DNA of 64,000 nt from Leptodactylus fallax (taxonomy: Eukaryota > Chordata > Amphibia > Anura > Leptodactylidae), in NCBI GenBank assembly GCA_947044405.1, contig CAMRHE010000652.1, positions 383,501-447,500 of the forward strand, read 5' to 3'. The notes beneath the pieces were generated by a model. That model made no database searches, was not told the DNA's origin, and saw only the letters and a list, made by a program, of their open reading frames with translations. The translations under genes and the position numbers were made by a program. Of this stretch, positions 10,548-20,204 are shown piece after piece; within the stretch, counting starts at the first letter, position 1, and every line of letters begins with the position of its first letter.

Positions 10548-11176
10548 AATGTTTTATAGATATATAGTCCTAGGAGTCCTGACAGTGTCATACACTATGT
10601 TTTATAGATATATAGTCCTAGGAGCCCTGACAGTGTCATACACTATGTATTATAGATGTATAGTCCTAGGAGCCCTGACAGTGTCATACACTATGTTTTA
10701 TAGATATATAGTCCTAGGAGTCCTGACAGTGTCATACACTATGTTTTATAGATATATAGTCCTAGGAGCCCTGACAGTGTCATACACTATGTATTATAGA
10801 TGTATAGTCCTAGGAGCCCTGACAGTGTCATACACTATGTTTTATAGATATATAGTCCTAGGAGTCCTGACAGTGTCATCCACTATGTATTATAGATATA
10901 TAGTCCTAGGAGCCCTGACAGTGTCATACATTATGTACTATAGATATATAGTCCTAGGAGTCCTAACAGTGTCATACACTATGTATTATATATATATAGT
11001 CCTAGGAGCCCTGACAGTGTCATACACTATGTATTATAGATATATAGTCCTAGGAGCCCTAACAGTGTCATACACTATGTTTTATAGATATATAGTCCTA
11101 GTAGCCCTGACAGTGTCATACACAATGTTTTATAGATATATAGTCTTTGGAGTCCTGACAGTGTCATACACTATGT
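10548..11176. repeat. 48-bp minisatellite, block 1
   Basis: About 13 units of 48 bp with the core TAGATATATAGTCCTAGGAG and CCCTGACAGTGTCATACACT. 48 is divisible by 3, so the strand reads as a 16-residue repeat ORF of 250 codons. There is no sign of a gene: no upstream exon, and the indel-free periodicity is explained by tandem duplication. Confidence 0.93.
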
Positions 11177-11259
11177 CAGAGGTCAGCAAGCCCTGGCACG
11201 GCGACCCGAGTCCTCACCCAGCAGTTTCGATCGGACCAAACACAGCCGAAACAAAACTG

Positions 11260-11633
11260 CTATTATTATACTGTGAAGTCTCTTCAGACCCCAGAGTATA
11301 ATAAGCGGAGCCCCCGGGGAGGTGATCAAACATAAAGAATAATGTTAACTCACCTTCCCTGGATCCGCAGCTGCTATGTGCTCTTCGGGCGCTTCTGCCT
11401 CACGTAAGAGACTGCTGACAGGGTCTCAGGGGTCACGTCTTACGTCATTACGCATAATGACGTGACGTGACCCCTGAGACTCAAACAGCGGTCACTGACT
11501 ACAGGCAGAAGCGCCCGAAGAGCGCACAGCAGCTGCAGATCCAGGTAAGGTGAGTTAACATAGTTTTTAATGTTTTATCACCTCCCCGGGGGCTCCGCTT
11601 ATTATAGAAGAGACCCCACAGTATAATAATAGC
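11260..11633. repeat. Twin-hairpin foldback cassette, copy 4
   Basis: Left hairpin TATTATTATACTGTGAAGTC. The right hairpin has lost part of one stem (CTTATTATAGAAGAGACCCC). Arms AACTCACCTTCC and GGTAAGGTGAGTTAAC. Centre with TGACGTGACGTGAC. Confidence 0.83.
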
Positions 11634-11675
11634 TAGTGAGTGGTGACAATTGGAATATTATAAAAGCTAGAATAT

Positions 11676-12372
11676 TATACTGTGTGCAGGGGCCACTATG
11701 GGACATAATACCGTGTGCAGGGGCCACTATGGAGGATAATACTGTTTACAGGGGTCACTATGGGGCATAATACTGTGTGCAGGGCCACTATGGGACATAA
11801 TACCGTGTGCAGGGGCCACTATGGGACATAGTACCATGTGCAGGGGCCGCTATGGGACATAATACCGTGTGCAGGAGCCACTATGGGACATAATACCATG
11901 TGCAGGGGCCGCTAAGGAACATAATACCGTGTGCAGGGGCCACTATTGGACATAATACCGTGTGCAGGGGCCGCTATGGGACATAATACCATGTGCAGGG
12001 GCCGTTATGAGACATAATACCATGTGCAGGGGCTGCTAAGGAACATAATACCATGTGCAGGGGCCGCTATGGGACATAATACCGTGTGCAGGGGCCATTA
12101 TGGGACATAATACCATGTGCAGGAGCTGCTATGGGACATAATACCATGTGCAGGGGCCACTATGGAACATAATACCGTGTGCACGGGCCGCTATGGGACA
12201 TAATACCGTGTGCAGGGGCCGCTATGGTACATAATACCGTGTGCAGGGGCTGCTATGGCACATAATACCGTGTGCAGGGGCCGCTATGAGACATAATACC
12301 GTGTGCAGGGGCCGCTATGGGACATAATACTGTGTGCAGGGGCTGCTATGGGACATAATAATGTGTGCAGGG
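11676..12372. repeat. 31-bp minisatellite inside hAT-A2
   Basis: About 22 units, inverted relative to 2068-2940: GTGTGCAGGGGCCGCTATGG plus GACATAATACC. Confidence 0.93.
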
Positions 12373-12471
12373 GTCGTCAGACTTACAATTATTGACCAGC
12401 ACTCCGAGTACCTCAACTTAGATGTCTTAATCGAAATCGGCACGCTGAACAAAAAAGGTTGCCTACCCCTG

Positions 12472-12636
12472 CACTATGTTTTATAGATATATAGTCCTAG
12501 GAGTCCTGACAGTGTCATACACTATGTTTTATAGATATATAGACCTAGGAGCCCTGACAGTGTCATACACTATGTATTATAGATATATAGTCCTAGGAGC
12601 CCTGACAGTGTCATACACTATGTTTTATATATATAT
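12472..12636. repeat. 48-bp minisatellite, block 2
   Basis: About 3.5 units of the satellite of block 1, lying between the hAT element and the solo LTR. Confidence 0.93.
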
Positions 12637-13063
12637 TGCGACAACTTGGGGGAATTAGACTCAAATGGCGGCAGACTCCCGGACCTGACAGCGGTGGGTG
12701 TGGTACTGGGCGCCGGAAATATAGGGTTCAGACGGTCCAAGGGAAACATAAAAAGTGGCTTTATTCAGCTCAACTGCAACATAACAAAAACAACAAAAAA
12801 CCTAGGCCACCATTGGGGCCCTAACTCACTCATAGAGCCCCTCACTAGCCTGACTCTTGCTCAACCCTAGCAAAAGTCCTCGGTGGACCTCAGCCCTCCT
12901 GGCACAGACCGTCTATCTGTCCAGCTGGGTCCACCATCTCCTGCTCCAAGCAGGATACTCCAGTCCTCTGGAGTTACACGCCCCCACCCAAAGGTGTGGC
13001 TGAAGGCTTTTTCAGGGCTGGGCTTGGGTCTCTCCACAGCGCCCTCTGGCTCACATACTCACA
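12637..13063 (-). mobile_element. Probable solo LTR inside the 48-bp array
   Basis: 427 bp with TG/CA termini. Read on the minus strand it starts TGTGAGTATGTGAGCC and ends CAAGTTGTCGCA, with an AATAAA signal in GCTGAATAAAGCCAC (near 12750). It is flanked by ATAT on both sides (12633-12636, 13064-13067), but in AT-rich sequence, so the duplication is not decisive. It separates blocks 2 and 3 of one satellite. Confidence 0.65.
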
Positions 13064-13075
13064 ATATATATATAT

Positions 13076-13315
13076 ACAGTCCTAGGAGCCCTGACAGTGT
13101 CATACACTATGTTTTATAGATATATAGTCCTAGGAGTCCTGACAGTGTCATACACTATGTATTATAGATATATAGTCCTAGGAGCCCTGACAGTGTCATA
13201 CACTATGTATTTTAGATATATAGTCCTAGGAGCCCTGACAGTGTCATACACTATGTTTTATAGATATATAGTCCTAGGAGCCCTGACAGTGTCATACACG
13301 ATGTATTATAGATAG
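13076..13315. repeat. 48-bp minisatellite, block 3
   Basis: Five units of the same satellite, ending in a diverged unit at 13316-13350. Confidence 0.93.
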
Positions 13316-13582
13316 GTTCCTCGGAGCCATACGAGTGTTGTATACTGTGTTTTAAGATCATTTAAGTTATGTTTTGTGCTGAACTTTTCGATGCAAAATA
13401 TATCTTGGACTCAAGCTGCCCAAACTCGAAACTAAATGAATCTTGATAGGTTCACCTATTTCTACTTGTTATTGACACTGGTATAAGTAGTGAAAAGTAA
13501 ACCTCATATTGTGATTTGGTGACTATTTTGCTACATGTCTTGGTAATTTATTACATCTAAAATTTATTGTTTGGAAAAAAAA

Positions 13583-13601
13583 ATTCTGTTTCATTTTGCA
13601 G
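13583..13601 (+). other. Splice acceptor of the zinc-finger exon
   Basis: Pyrimidine-rich TTCTGTTTCATTTTGCAG precedes GTGGTGACTGGATGAGC, which resembles the start of the last exon of frog zinc-finger genes (a GDW-type opening). The exon would begin at 13602. The frame opened by GDWMSS meets a stop after 14 codons, so the link to the finger frame is broken. Confidence 0.6.
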
Positions 13602-13733
13602 GTGGTGACTGGATGAGCAGCTCCATAGACAACTCCCGGATATAAAGGATAAGATAATACCAGACTGGCACAAAAAGACCTGGATGTTTACTGGGGAAAC
13701 ATTTGGTGGTTCTGCCTGTGGGAAACATTAACC

Positions 13734-14771
13734 ATGACATCTAATCTATCCGTACATGAGAGAATTCATAAAAATGAAAAACCATTTTCATGTCCCGAAT
13801 GTGGGAAAAGTTTTAGCCAGGAATCAAGTCTTAAAACCCATAAGAGAATTCACACAGGAGAGAAGCCTTTTTCTTGCTCAGAATGTGGGAAATGTTTTGG
13901 ACGGAAGTCATCTCTTGAAGCCCATAAGAGAATTCACACAGGAGAGAAGCCTTTTTCTTGCTCAGAATGTGGGAAATGTTTTAGCCAGGAATCAAATCTT
14001 AAAAACCATAAGAGAATTCACACAGGGGAGAAGCCATTTTCTTGCTCAGAATGTGGGAAATGTTTTGGACTGAAGTCATCTCTTGAAAACCATGAGAGAA
14101 TTCACACAGGAGAGAAGCCTTTTTCTTGCTCAGAATGTTGGAAATGTTTTGGATGGAAATCATCTCTTGAAGCCCATGAGAGAAGTCACACAGGAGAGAA
14201 GCCTTTTTCTTGCTCAGAATGTGGGAAATGTTTTAGCCAGGAATCAAATCTTAATAACCATAAGAGAAATCACACAGGAGAGAAGCCATTTTCTTGCTCA
14301 GAATGTGGGAAATGTTTTAGCCGGAAATCAAGTCTTAAAAACCATAAGAGAATTCACACAGGAGAGAAGCCATTTTCTTGCTCAGAATGTGGGAAATGTT
14401 TTGGACTGAAGTCATCTCTTGAAAACCATGAGAGAATTCACACAGGAGAGAAGCCTTTTTCTTGCTCAGAATGTTGGAAATGTTTTGGATGGAAATCATC
14501 TCTTGAAGCCCATGAGAGAAGTCACACAGGAGAGAAGCCTTTTTCTTGCTCAGAATGTGGGAAATGTTTTAGCCAGGAATCAAATCTTAATAACCATAAG
14601 AGAAATCACACAGGAGAGAAGCCATTTTCTTGCTCAGAATGTGGGAAATGTTTTAGCCGGAAATCAAGTCTTAAAAACCATAAGAGAATTCACACAGGAG
14701 AGAAGCCATTTTCTTGCTCAGAATGTGGGAAATGTTTTGGACTGAAGTCATCTCTTGAAAACCATGAGTGA
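13734..14771 (+). CDS. C2H2 zinc-finger protein, last exon, truncated by a premature stop
   Basis: 345 residues: a degenerate first finger (HERIH), then eleven complete C2H2 fingers of 28 residues with TGEKPF linkers, and a twelfth cut after its first histidine. Fingers follow CSECGKCF-x5-L-x2-H-x3-H. This class binds DNA in the nucleus, and the array composition suggests a transcriptional regulator. The fingers are highly uniform, with helix residues such as QESNLKN, RKSSLKN, LKSSLEN and WKSSLEA. Fingers 4-7 and 8-11 are identical (14043-14378 repeated at 14379-14714). Fingers 5 and 9 share Trp in place of Gly after the second Cys. The AGA of the conserved HERIH is TGA at 14769-14771, ending the protein early. 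In-frame sequence upstream of this ATG is open back to a stop near 13650 but does not look like a zinc-finger linker. No KRAB-like exon is seen upstream on this strand. It could be a pseudogene or a gene with a truncated array. Confidence 0.85.
   Translation: MTSNLSVHERIHKNEKPFSCPECGKSFSQESSLKTHKRIHTGEKPFSCSECGKCFGRKSSLEAHKRIHTGEKPFSCSECGKCFSQESNLKNHKRIHTGEKPFSCSECGKCFGLKSSLENHERIHTGEKPFSCSECWKCFGWKSSLEAHERSHTGEKPFSCSECGKCFSQESNLNNHKRNHTGEKPFSCSECGKCFSRKSSLKNHKRIHTGEKPFSCSECGKCFGLKSSLENHERIHTGEKPFSCSECWKCFGWKSSLEAHERSHTGEKPFSCSECGKCFSQESNLNNHKRNHTGEKPFSCSECGKCFSRKSSLKNHKRIHTGEKPFSCSECGKCFGLKSSLENHE
14043..14714 (+). repeat. Tandem 336-bp duplication of four zinc fingers
   Basis: Two back-to-back 336-bp units (four 84-bp fingers each) appear identical in sequence, including the unusual TGTTGG codon pair that puts Trp after the second Cys. 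A third partial unit begins at 14715. This implies recent unequal exchange or gene conversion. Confidence 0.88.
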
Positions 14772-14966
<195 letters not shown>

Positions 14967-15900
14967 TGTTCAGACTGTAGGGATGTGGCCGGTGTGGAGC
15001 TCCTTTCTAGGGCCTGCTGCCTCGGGATGTCTTCTGATATGGTATAACTTAAATCCCTGACTACACCTAGAAAGTCATTACTGCTTAACACAGAGATTTC
15101 TGGTCTCATCTTAGTGACGGCTCTATCTAGCCCCGTTCTAGTTCTTTGATACATGGACCTAAGTAATGTTATAGTGACAGATATGACTATGGGTATTTGG
15201 ATTGCAGCCGGTGTAGCAGCCACTCTGTATAATAACACATGGCACGGGAGGATTTTTTACACTTTAAAAATATAAAAAAAATTCCAAAATGATTCCCTGT
15301 TGGCGACAGATGCCTGTGGATGTTTATACACACCTGGTACTTTAGGAAGAAGCTATGGCTTTTACAAGTACTCAAAAAGTATTCATATTTAGGCTACATA
15401 CACACGACCATGTGCAAGTAACTGGGCTGTAACCTTTATATAATCTTATAGATCTTGTCTTTATGTAACCATTATATATTTTCTATAGTGTAAGAAATAA
15501 GTATGCATGTTAAGAATTAATGTAAATCTTGTATCTTTCAAGTTATTTCTTAAGATTTTATGATCACTGTAGTCGTAGTCACCGTTATGCTTTTAAATTT
15601 TGGGGTGAGAATATTTTGTTTCCTGAACATCTGTGATGTGGTTGTATCTGGGTCAGTTTGGTCCTCACAGCCGGTACGAATGTCCCAGGAACTATTATTA
15701 TTTATAGCCAGATGTCTGGTTCATTCTATTTATAACTTCTTACTCAAATAATTGGGCACAGCCAAAATATAGGTTGTAACAAGTATGAAGCTGTTCACAT
15801 CTATTTCCCCTCATGGTGTAGTACATTACTTTTTGTAATGTTTTTACATTTCTTTGGGGCTTTGTCTTTGTGTTTTCAATAAAGTTTGTTTATATTTGGT
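14967..15900 (+). other. Probable 3' UTR of the zinc-finger gene
   Basis: Non-repetitive, AT-rich, with no coding potential. It ends at a canonical polyadenylation signal about 915 bp after the natural stop. Confidence 0.55.
15878..15883 (+). terminator. Polyadenylation signal AATAAA
   Basis: TTTTCAATAAAGTTTGTTTA: AATAAA followed by a GT/T-rich stretch, well placed for the zinc-finger transcript. Confidence 0.6.
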
Positions 15901-15939
15901 GAATTGGCGCATCTTTTTTTTTCTTGTGGTTATGTTATA

Positions 15940-16300
15940 ATTAGAGATGAGCAAATCAAAGCTGACGAAGTGGAATTCGATCTGAATTTCAGAAAATATT
16001 CGATTCACATCGAATCCAGATTTCCTCACGCTTCGTGGTAACGAATCACATTTTTTCCTAATTGGGGATATGCATTTTAAACTAAGGACATGTCGGAATA
16101 GCCTTTAGAAAGACTATTCTACTCCTACCTTTGCCATTGCATCACACCCCCTGCGATGTCCTGGTTCTCCTAGCTCATGTAGGAAAAGAATAAAGATGGC
16201 CACCGAGCATGCGCAGAGCTGACAGTGCATGTTCGGTGGCCATCTTTATTCTATTCCTACACGAGTGGCTCTATGTAACTGTTGTTATAAAGTATATTTA
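15940..16300. repeat. Palindromic dispersed element
   Basis: Starts with TTAGAGATGAGCAAATC and contains a strong inverted repeat: AAGATGGCCACCGAGCATG (about 16194) against CATGTTCGGTGGCCATCTTT (about 16229). Also an inner GATTCACATCGAATC hairpin near 16001. Exact ends and target duplication are not resolved. Confidence 0.6.
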
Positions 16301-16777
16301 CCAGCCATTACTACTACTAGGCTCACCTTCCAGGAATCTTAGTCTTCTCTACTGCTTTACTTCACACAGTTCTAGGTTTTCTTTTTTGTAATCTATTTTA
16401 TTTTATTTTTTTCATTTTCAGTACAAAACCTGTTTTTTCACACACTTAATAATGCTCGGGGTCAGTGACGTACAATGCAGTAAAGCGGTAGGCTATATTA
16501 CCAAGGTAGTCCTAGGAGGAACGTTCAATATCTTCGAGGGGTTTGACTGGTTATGTGGCCAGTAGGGTATCCAGACCAGCCAGCAACAAGTCCACGCTGT
16601 AAAATGGGACTATGGAAAAGCCCATTAGAAAGTCCATTTCTAAAATCACTCAGAGGACACCCAAGCCAACCATATATCATAAGGTCATACAGAATATCTA
16701 CAATATGTGGTATAACAACCAGGGACAAACATGGGATGTACAATGGCGTATGACTTCCCTTCATCTGATCTACATTC
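16301..16777. other. Unassigned sequence
   Basis: No recognisable gene, repeat or element. Short ORFs in both strands show no family resemblance. Confidence 0.4.
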
Positions 16778-17294
16778 TGTTAGGTAGTTGGTCCAGACGG
16801 GCAGGGGTTAAATCTTGTCTGTCTGTGCATTCTGCCTTGGGGAGGGGTTTTTCCCTGTGCCTCTGCCACACCCTCTGTGGTGCTATATAAACTGGGGCTT
16901 CACTATTGCACATTGCTGGTTATACTTGTGTGTTCAGCCATACCTGTGTTGTTTGGCCAGGTTCTCAGGTGTTGTATCTGGATTCTGGGATTTAGCTGTT
17001 GGGTGGTTTGTGCAGGGGACTGCTTGTTTATTATATGTTTAATTTCAGGGTCAGCTCACAGGGATTCTAGTTAGGTTCCTGTGAGGTGTCCTCTTTTCAG
17101 AGGAAAACTCTGGCATTAGGCAGGATTAGTCAGGGCGGATCGCAGGGCGATTTCTATTATTATTTTCTCCTGCCAACTCTGTTTTACTTTCTCAGTTATT
17201 TTATCTGCCCTTTATTTGTTTTGTATTTCTTTAATAAACCCGTTTATTATGCATGCTAGTTTATGTTTCATTTGGCTCGGGGTCGAACATAACA
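16778..17294 (+). mobile_element. Solo LTR with TATA box and poly(A) signal
   Basis: 517 bp with perfect short terminal inverted repeats TGTTAGG...ATAACA. Flanked by a perfect 5-bp duplication CATTC (16773-16777 and 17295-17299). TATATAAA lies near 16883 and AATAAA at 17233-17238, so it is in plus orientation. There is no primer-binding site or internal region on either side, so it is a solo LTR. Confidence 0.88.
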
Positions 17295-17299
17295 CATTC

Positions 17300-17640
17300 A
17301 TCGCCCCCCAAAAACCCACCAGCGAGGAAAGTAAGAAATGAAGAGACAGAATAGGAGCTTATACACAAAAAGTGTCCCTGACAATGGAGGCCAATCAGGA
17401 TATGAGATACGGCAGGACATGGAGGTATACAGGTTCTGTATGGTATCCTGCAGTACATTTACCACATATCGTCTGCTTATTATTTATAAGGACTACTGGA
17501 CCATTTTAGGTGCCTAAAATGCATACATTTATTGGTGGATGACCTACAAGGGAACACGATTTGTGAGCCCATCTTTAGAAATATGAATTTTCTATGTTAT
17601 TGCTGTGTATATATACAGTATATATATTTTATTCTTTATT
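17300..17640. other. Unassigned sequence
   Basis: No gene or element recognised. A short TATATATACAGTATATATA palindrome is at about 17606-17626. Confidence 0.4.
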
Positions 17641-17649
17641 AGAATGCCA

Positions 17650-17930
17650 TCATTTGGTAATCCGAGGCTGCACATTAAGTTGGAAAAAAATCCAGAGCAG
17701 ATCCGACAGTGCCGGTAACAAACCTCTCTGCATATTGACAAGGTTGATGAGATGATACAGGAAGTGCTTAATGGAAAGTCCATGATAAATATGGAATTTT
17801 CTCCATCCATATTGCATCTGATGCTTATACATATAATGAAGTCTGGAGAATTCTTGACCTGATTCTGTGCCAACAATTTTTCCCAAAGAATTACGTGTAA
17901 CGGACAGAAAGTCACTTTTCAGCAAAAGTT
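17650..17930 (-). other. Possible exon, unrecognised protein
   Basis: A 91-codon stop-free minus-strand stretch in unique DNA, encoding segments such as SVTRNSLGKIVGTESGQEFS and GWRKFHIYHGLSIKHFL. I recognise no family. It is listed because three other exon-like minus-strand ORFs lie just upstream of it (18.6-19.2 kb). It may equally be a chance ORF. Confidence 0.25.
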
Positions 17931-18182
17931 CAGCAGCCTGCGAATTGTCGCTCAGACCCTCTACATCAGTAGGTTACATGTTGGTTCCGTGTGTAACAGC
18001 TAACACCAGCACCACAAATACTCTCTTACTGCATGTCCACACGTAGGTCACCAACACATCATCATCATCATTGCTGTACTAGGACTTTGTAGCAGGTGTG
18101 ATGTCTGCAGACCCATCATCTTCCTACCACCAGCCATTCCAAAGGTCTTCTCCGGCTCGTACATTGTAATGACAATAAAGTA
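17931..18182. other. Unassigned sequence
   Basis: Includes a short (CAT)n run at about 18059-18072. No gene seen. Confidence 0.4.
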
Positions 18183-18330
18183 TCACCTATATATATTCTA
18201 TCGCGCCAGTGTCACCTATATATATATTCTGTCCTACCAGTGTCACCTATATATATTCTGTCCTACCAGTGTCACCTATATATATTCTGTCCTGTCAGTG
18301 TCACCTATATATATTCTGTTCTGTCAGTGT
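18183..18330. repeat. 29- to 31-bp minisatellite
   Basis: Five units of TCACCTATATATATTCTGTC plus CTACCAGTG. Confidence 0.9.
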
Positions 18331-18335
18331 TGGGT

Positions 18336-18462
18336 ACGTTAAGCTACAACTCCCAGCATGCTCCGTTCACTTCTATAGGAGTTCCAATAACACAACAAGT
18401 AGGATGCTGGGACTTGTAGTTCCACAACAGCTGGAGTGCAGAAGGTGGCCTACCCCGCCATA
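18336..18462. mobile_element. Small palindromic hAT-like fragment with TACAACTCCCAGCATGC motif
   Basis: Two inverted copies of CTACAACTCCCAGCATGC (18345, and GATGCTGGGACTTGTAG at about 18403) flank a 40-bp loop. The right edge AACAGCTGGAGTGCAGAAGG then TGGCCTACCCC resembles the end of a dispersed hAT-like family. The motif is close to the published ZNF143/STAF consensus. Confidence 0.5.
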
Positions 18463-18624
18463 AATAGTAAAAACACCATATGCCAAAAATAGAAATAATA
18501 CAACAATGTATATAAAGAAGTGTTCAGACAATAGCCTGGAACAACAAATTGTCTCAAACCGGAGAAAAAATTTTGAAGAAAAACATTTTCAACCATAAAA
18601 AAGACTAATATTAAATTAGAAATT

Positions 18625-18822
18625 TAGATCAGTTGGACGTAGACCAGTGGAATAAGCAGAGACCAGTGACACCCCGTGTATCGTTCGCTTGGGTCAGGGG
18701 ACGGATCTTGTATCTGATATACTGCACATGAAGGGTTGGGAACCCAGGGACCTCGGCCCAGCAATCTGTAAGTGAGACTTGTGTATGTGCAATAAGCTGG
18801 GAGTCTAATATGTCTAGCAAAT
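18625..18822 (-). other. Possible exon, unrecognised protein
   Basis: On the minus strand a pyrimidine-rich TTTCTATTTGCTAG acceptor precedes an ORF reading ILDSQLIAHTQVSLTDCWAE and VQYIRYKIRPLTQANDTRGV, ending in a stop near 18629. The sequence is unique and the codon pattern is not obviously random, but no family is recognised. Confidence 0.25.
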
Positions 18823-18929
18823 AGAAATTAAAAATTTAAAATTTTTATATGTAATTAAAAAAAAATTTGAAAAAAATTAGGCACCATGAAAATATTTATA
18901 TATGTGCATGATGTCATGTAGGTGCAATA

Positions 18930-19015
18930 GCTGACGGGGTTCTTGCTGGCCCTAGAGTGACTGACATTGTCTGCAGCGTCATCCTCAGAGGTATCTGCTG
19001 CTTCAGGAAACACAT
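18930..19015 (-). other. Possible exon with acidic reading frame
   Basis: A minus-strand acceptor ACCTTTAG precedes a frame reading DVFPEAADTSEDDAADNVSH, Ser/Asp/Glu-rich as in many linker regions. The phase relative to the neighbouring candidate exons is not consistent with every donor I can see. Confidence 0.22.
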
Positions 19016-19098
19016 CTAAAGGTTATTATATTGCATGTGTGACAATGACTTTACTGGACAGGAAATATGTAAAATATCTATTTATAAAAGGAAATTAC

Positions 19099-19176
19099 TT
19101 CATATGACGCCTGAAACTCCGACTCCAAGGACAATTCATCTGATTCTTCACCAATTATATTTTCTTGAAGATGTGA
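19099..19176 (-). other. Possible exon with acidic reading frame
   Basis: A minus-strand acceptor TTTTCTCATTACAG (19177-19190 region) precedes 26 codons reading SHLQENIIGEESDELSLESE, followed by a weak GAA|GTAATT donor. It is the first of four collinear minus-strand candidates. Confidence 0.25.
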
Positions 19177-19247
19177 CTGTAATGAGAAAATAGAATAATC
19201 TTGGTAGATATTACAAATCTAAACTTGTATAAGTATAGTATATAGTT

Positions 19248-19497
19248 ACATGAGCCACAGTGACCTGGAAACCAACCTGTGCAGCGATAAGACCAGTACG
19301 ATCAGGGATGTACAAGCCACGGTGACCTGAGCACCAGCCTGTGCAGGGATAAGACCAGTACGATCAGGCATGTACAAGCCATAGTGACCTGAGAACCAGC
19401 CTGTGCAGGGATAAGACCAGTACGATCAGGAATGTACAAGCCATAGTGACCTGAGCACCAGCCTATGCAGTGATAAGACCAGTACGATCAGGGATGT
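19248..19497. repeat. 62-bp minisatellite
   Basis: Four units of TACAAGCCATAGTGACCTGA plus CACCAGCCTGTGCAGGGATA and AGACCAGTACGATCAGGGATG. Confidence 0.93.
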
Positions 19498-19989
19498 TGT
19501 TAAATATTATTAGATTGCAATATTCATGACCCGTAAGCAGGGTCGGACTGGCACACCGGAGAACCGGTTAATCCCCCAGGTGGGCCCCCACTATTAGTCC
19601 TCATTTTGCCAATGCAGATGTATTGGTCAGGGGCCTGATCGGGAAGGTCAGGGGACGGGGCAAGGTCAGGGGCAAAATGAGAACTAATAACATACCTCCC
19701 AACCATCCCAGATTCGGCAGGACAGGACCCAGATGGTCCCGGTCGGCGGGAGGTATGGCCCAAATTCAACTCATCGGCCTCCAGAGAGGACACCGATGAG
19801 TTGAATACAGCGATGAAGCAGGAGTGGACAGTCTCTGCTTCATCACTGTACTCCTGTGCACCGGTCCTCTAGGCGCGATGTGATGACGTCAGTCACATCA
19901 TGCCTGTAGCTCCCTCAACAGTCCGGAGAGGCGGACCTCAGACAGAGCAGCAGGGGAGCAAGGAGAGGTAAGTATCTGTGTTTTATTAT

Positions 19990-20190
19990 GTTTGACTGTG
20001 GGGGCAAATGGAGGGGGAACATTAAACTGGGGGCAAATGAAAAGGGGACATTAAATTGGTGGCAGATGAAAGGGGCATTAAATTGGGGGCAGATGAAGGG
20101 GGGCATTAAACTGGGGAGAGATGGAGGGGGCAGATAGAGCATGACATTAAACTGGGGGCAAGTTGTTAGGGGACATTAAACTGGGGGCAG
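19990..20190. repeat. 28- to 30-bp minisatellite
   Basis: About seven diverged units of GGGGGCAGATGAAGGGGGGC plus ATTAAACT, inside element E. It follows a CRE-like TGACGTCA (19884-19891) and a GAGAGGTAAGTAT arm, the layout seen in the hAT cassettes. Confidence 0.8.
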
Positions 20191-20204
20191 AAGTCAGGGA
20201 GGAG

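Larger units (their letters stand above)
11177..12471. mobile_element. Non-autonomous hAT element (family A, copy 2, inverted)
   Basis: Left end CAGAGGTCAGCAAGCC. The right end carries AAAAAAGGTTGCCTACCCCT followed by G. Perfect 8-bp duplication CACTATGT at 11169-11176 and 12472-12479, a word present in every 48-bp satellite unit. Compared with 1618-3485 the order is reversed: GC-rich end, foldback, minisatellite, then the GTTCAGCGTGCCG-type end. Confidence 0.9.

Noticed and set aside
10549..11301. A 250-codon ORF with a 16-residue repeat
   Set aside because: It is the 48-bp satellite read in frame, and it ends inside a hAT element.
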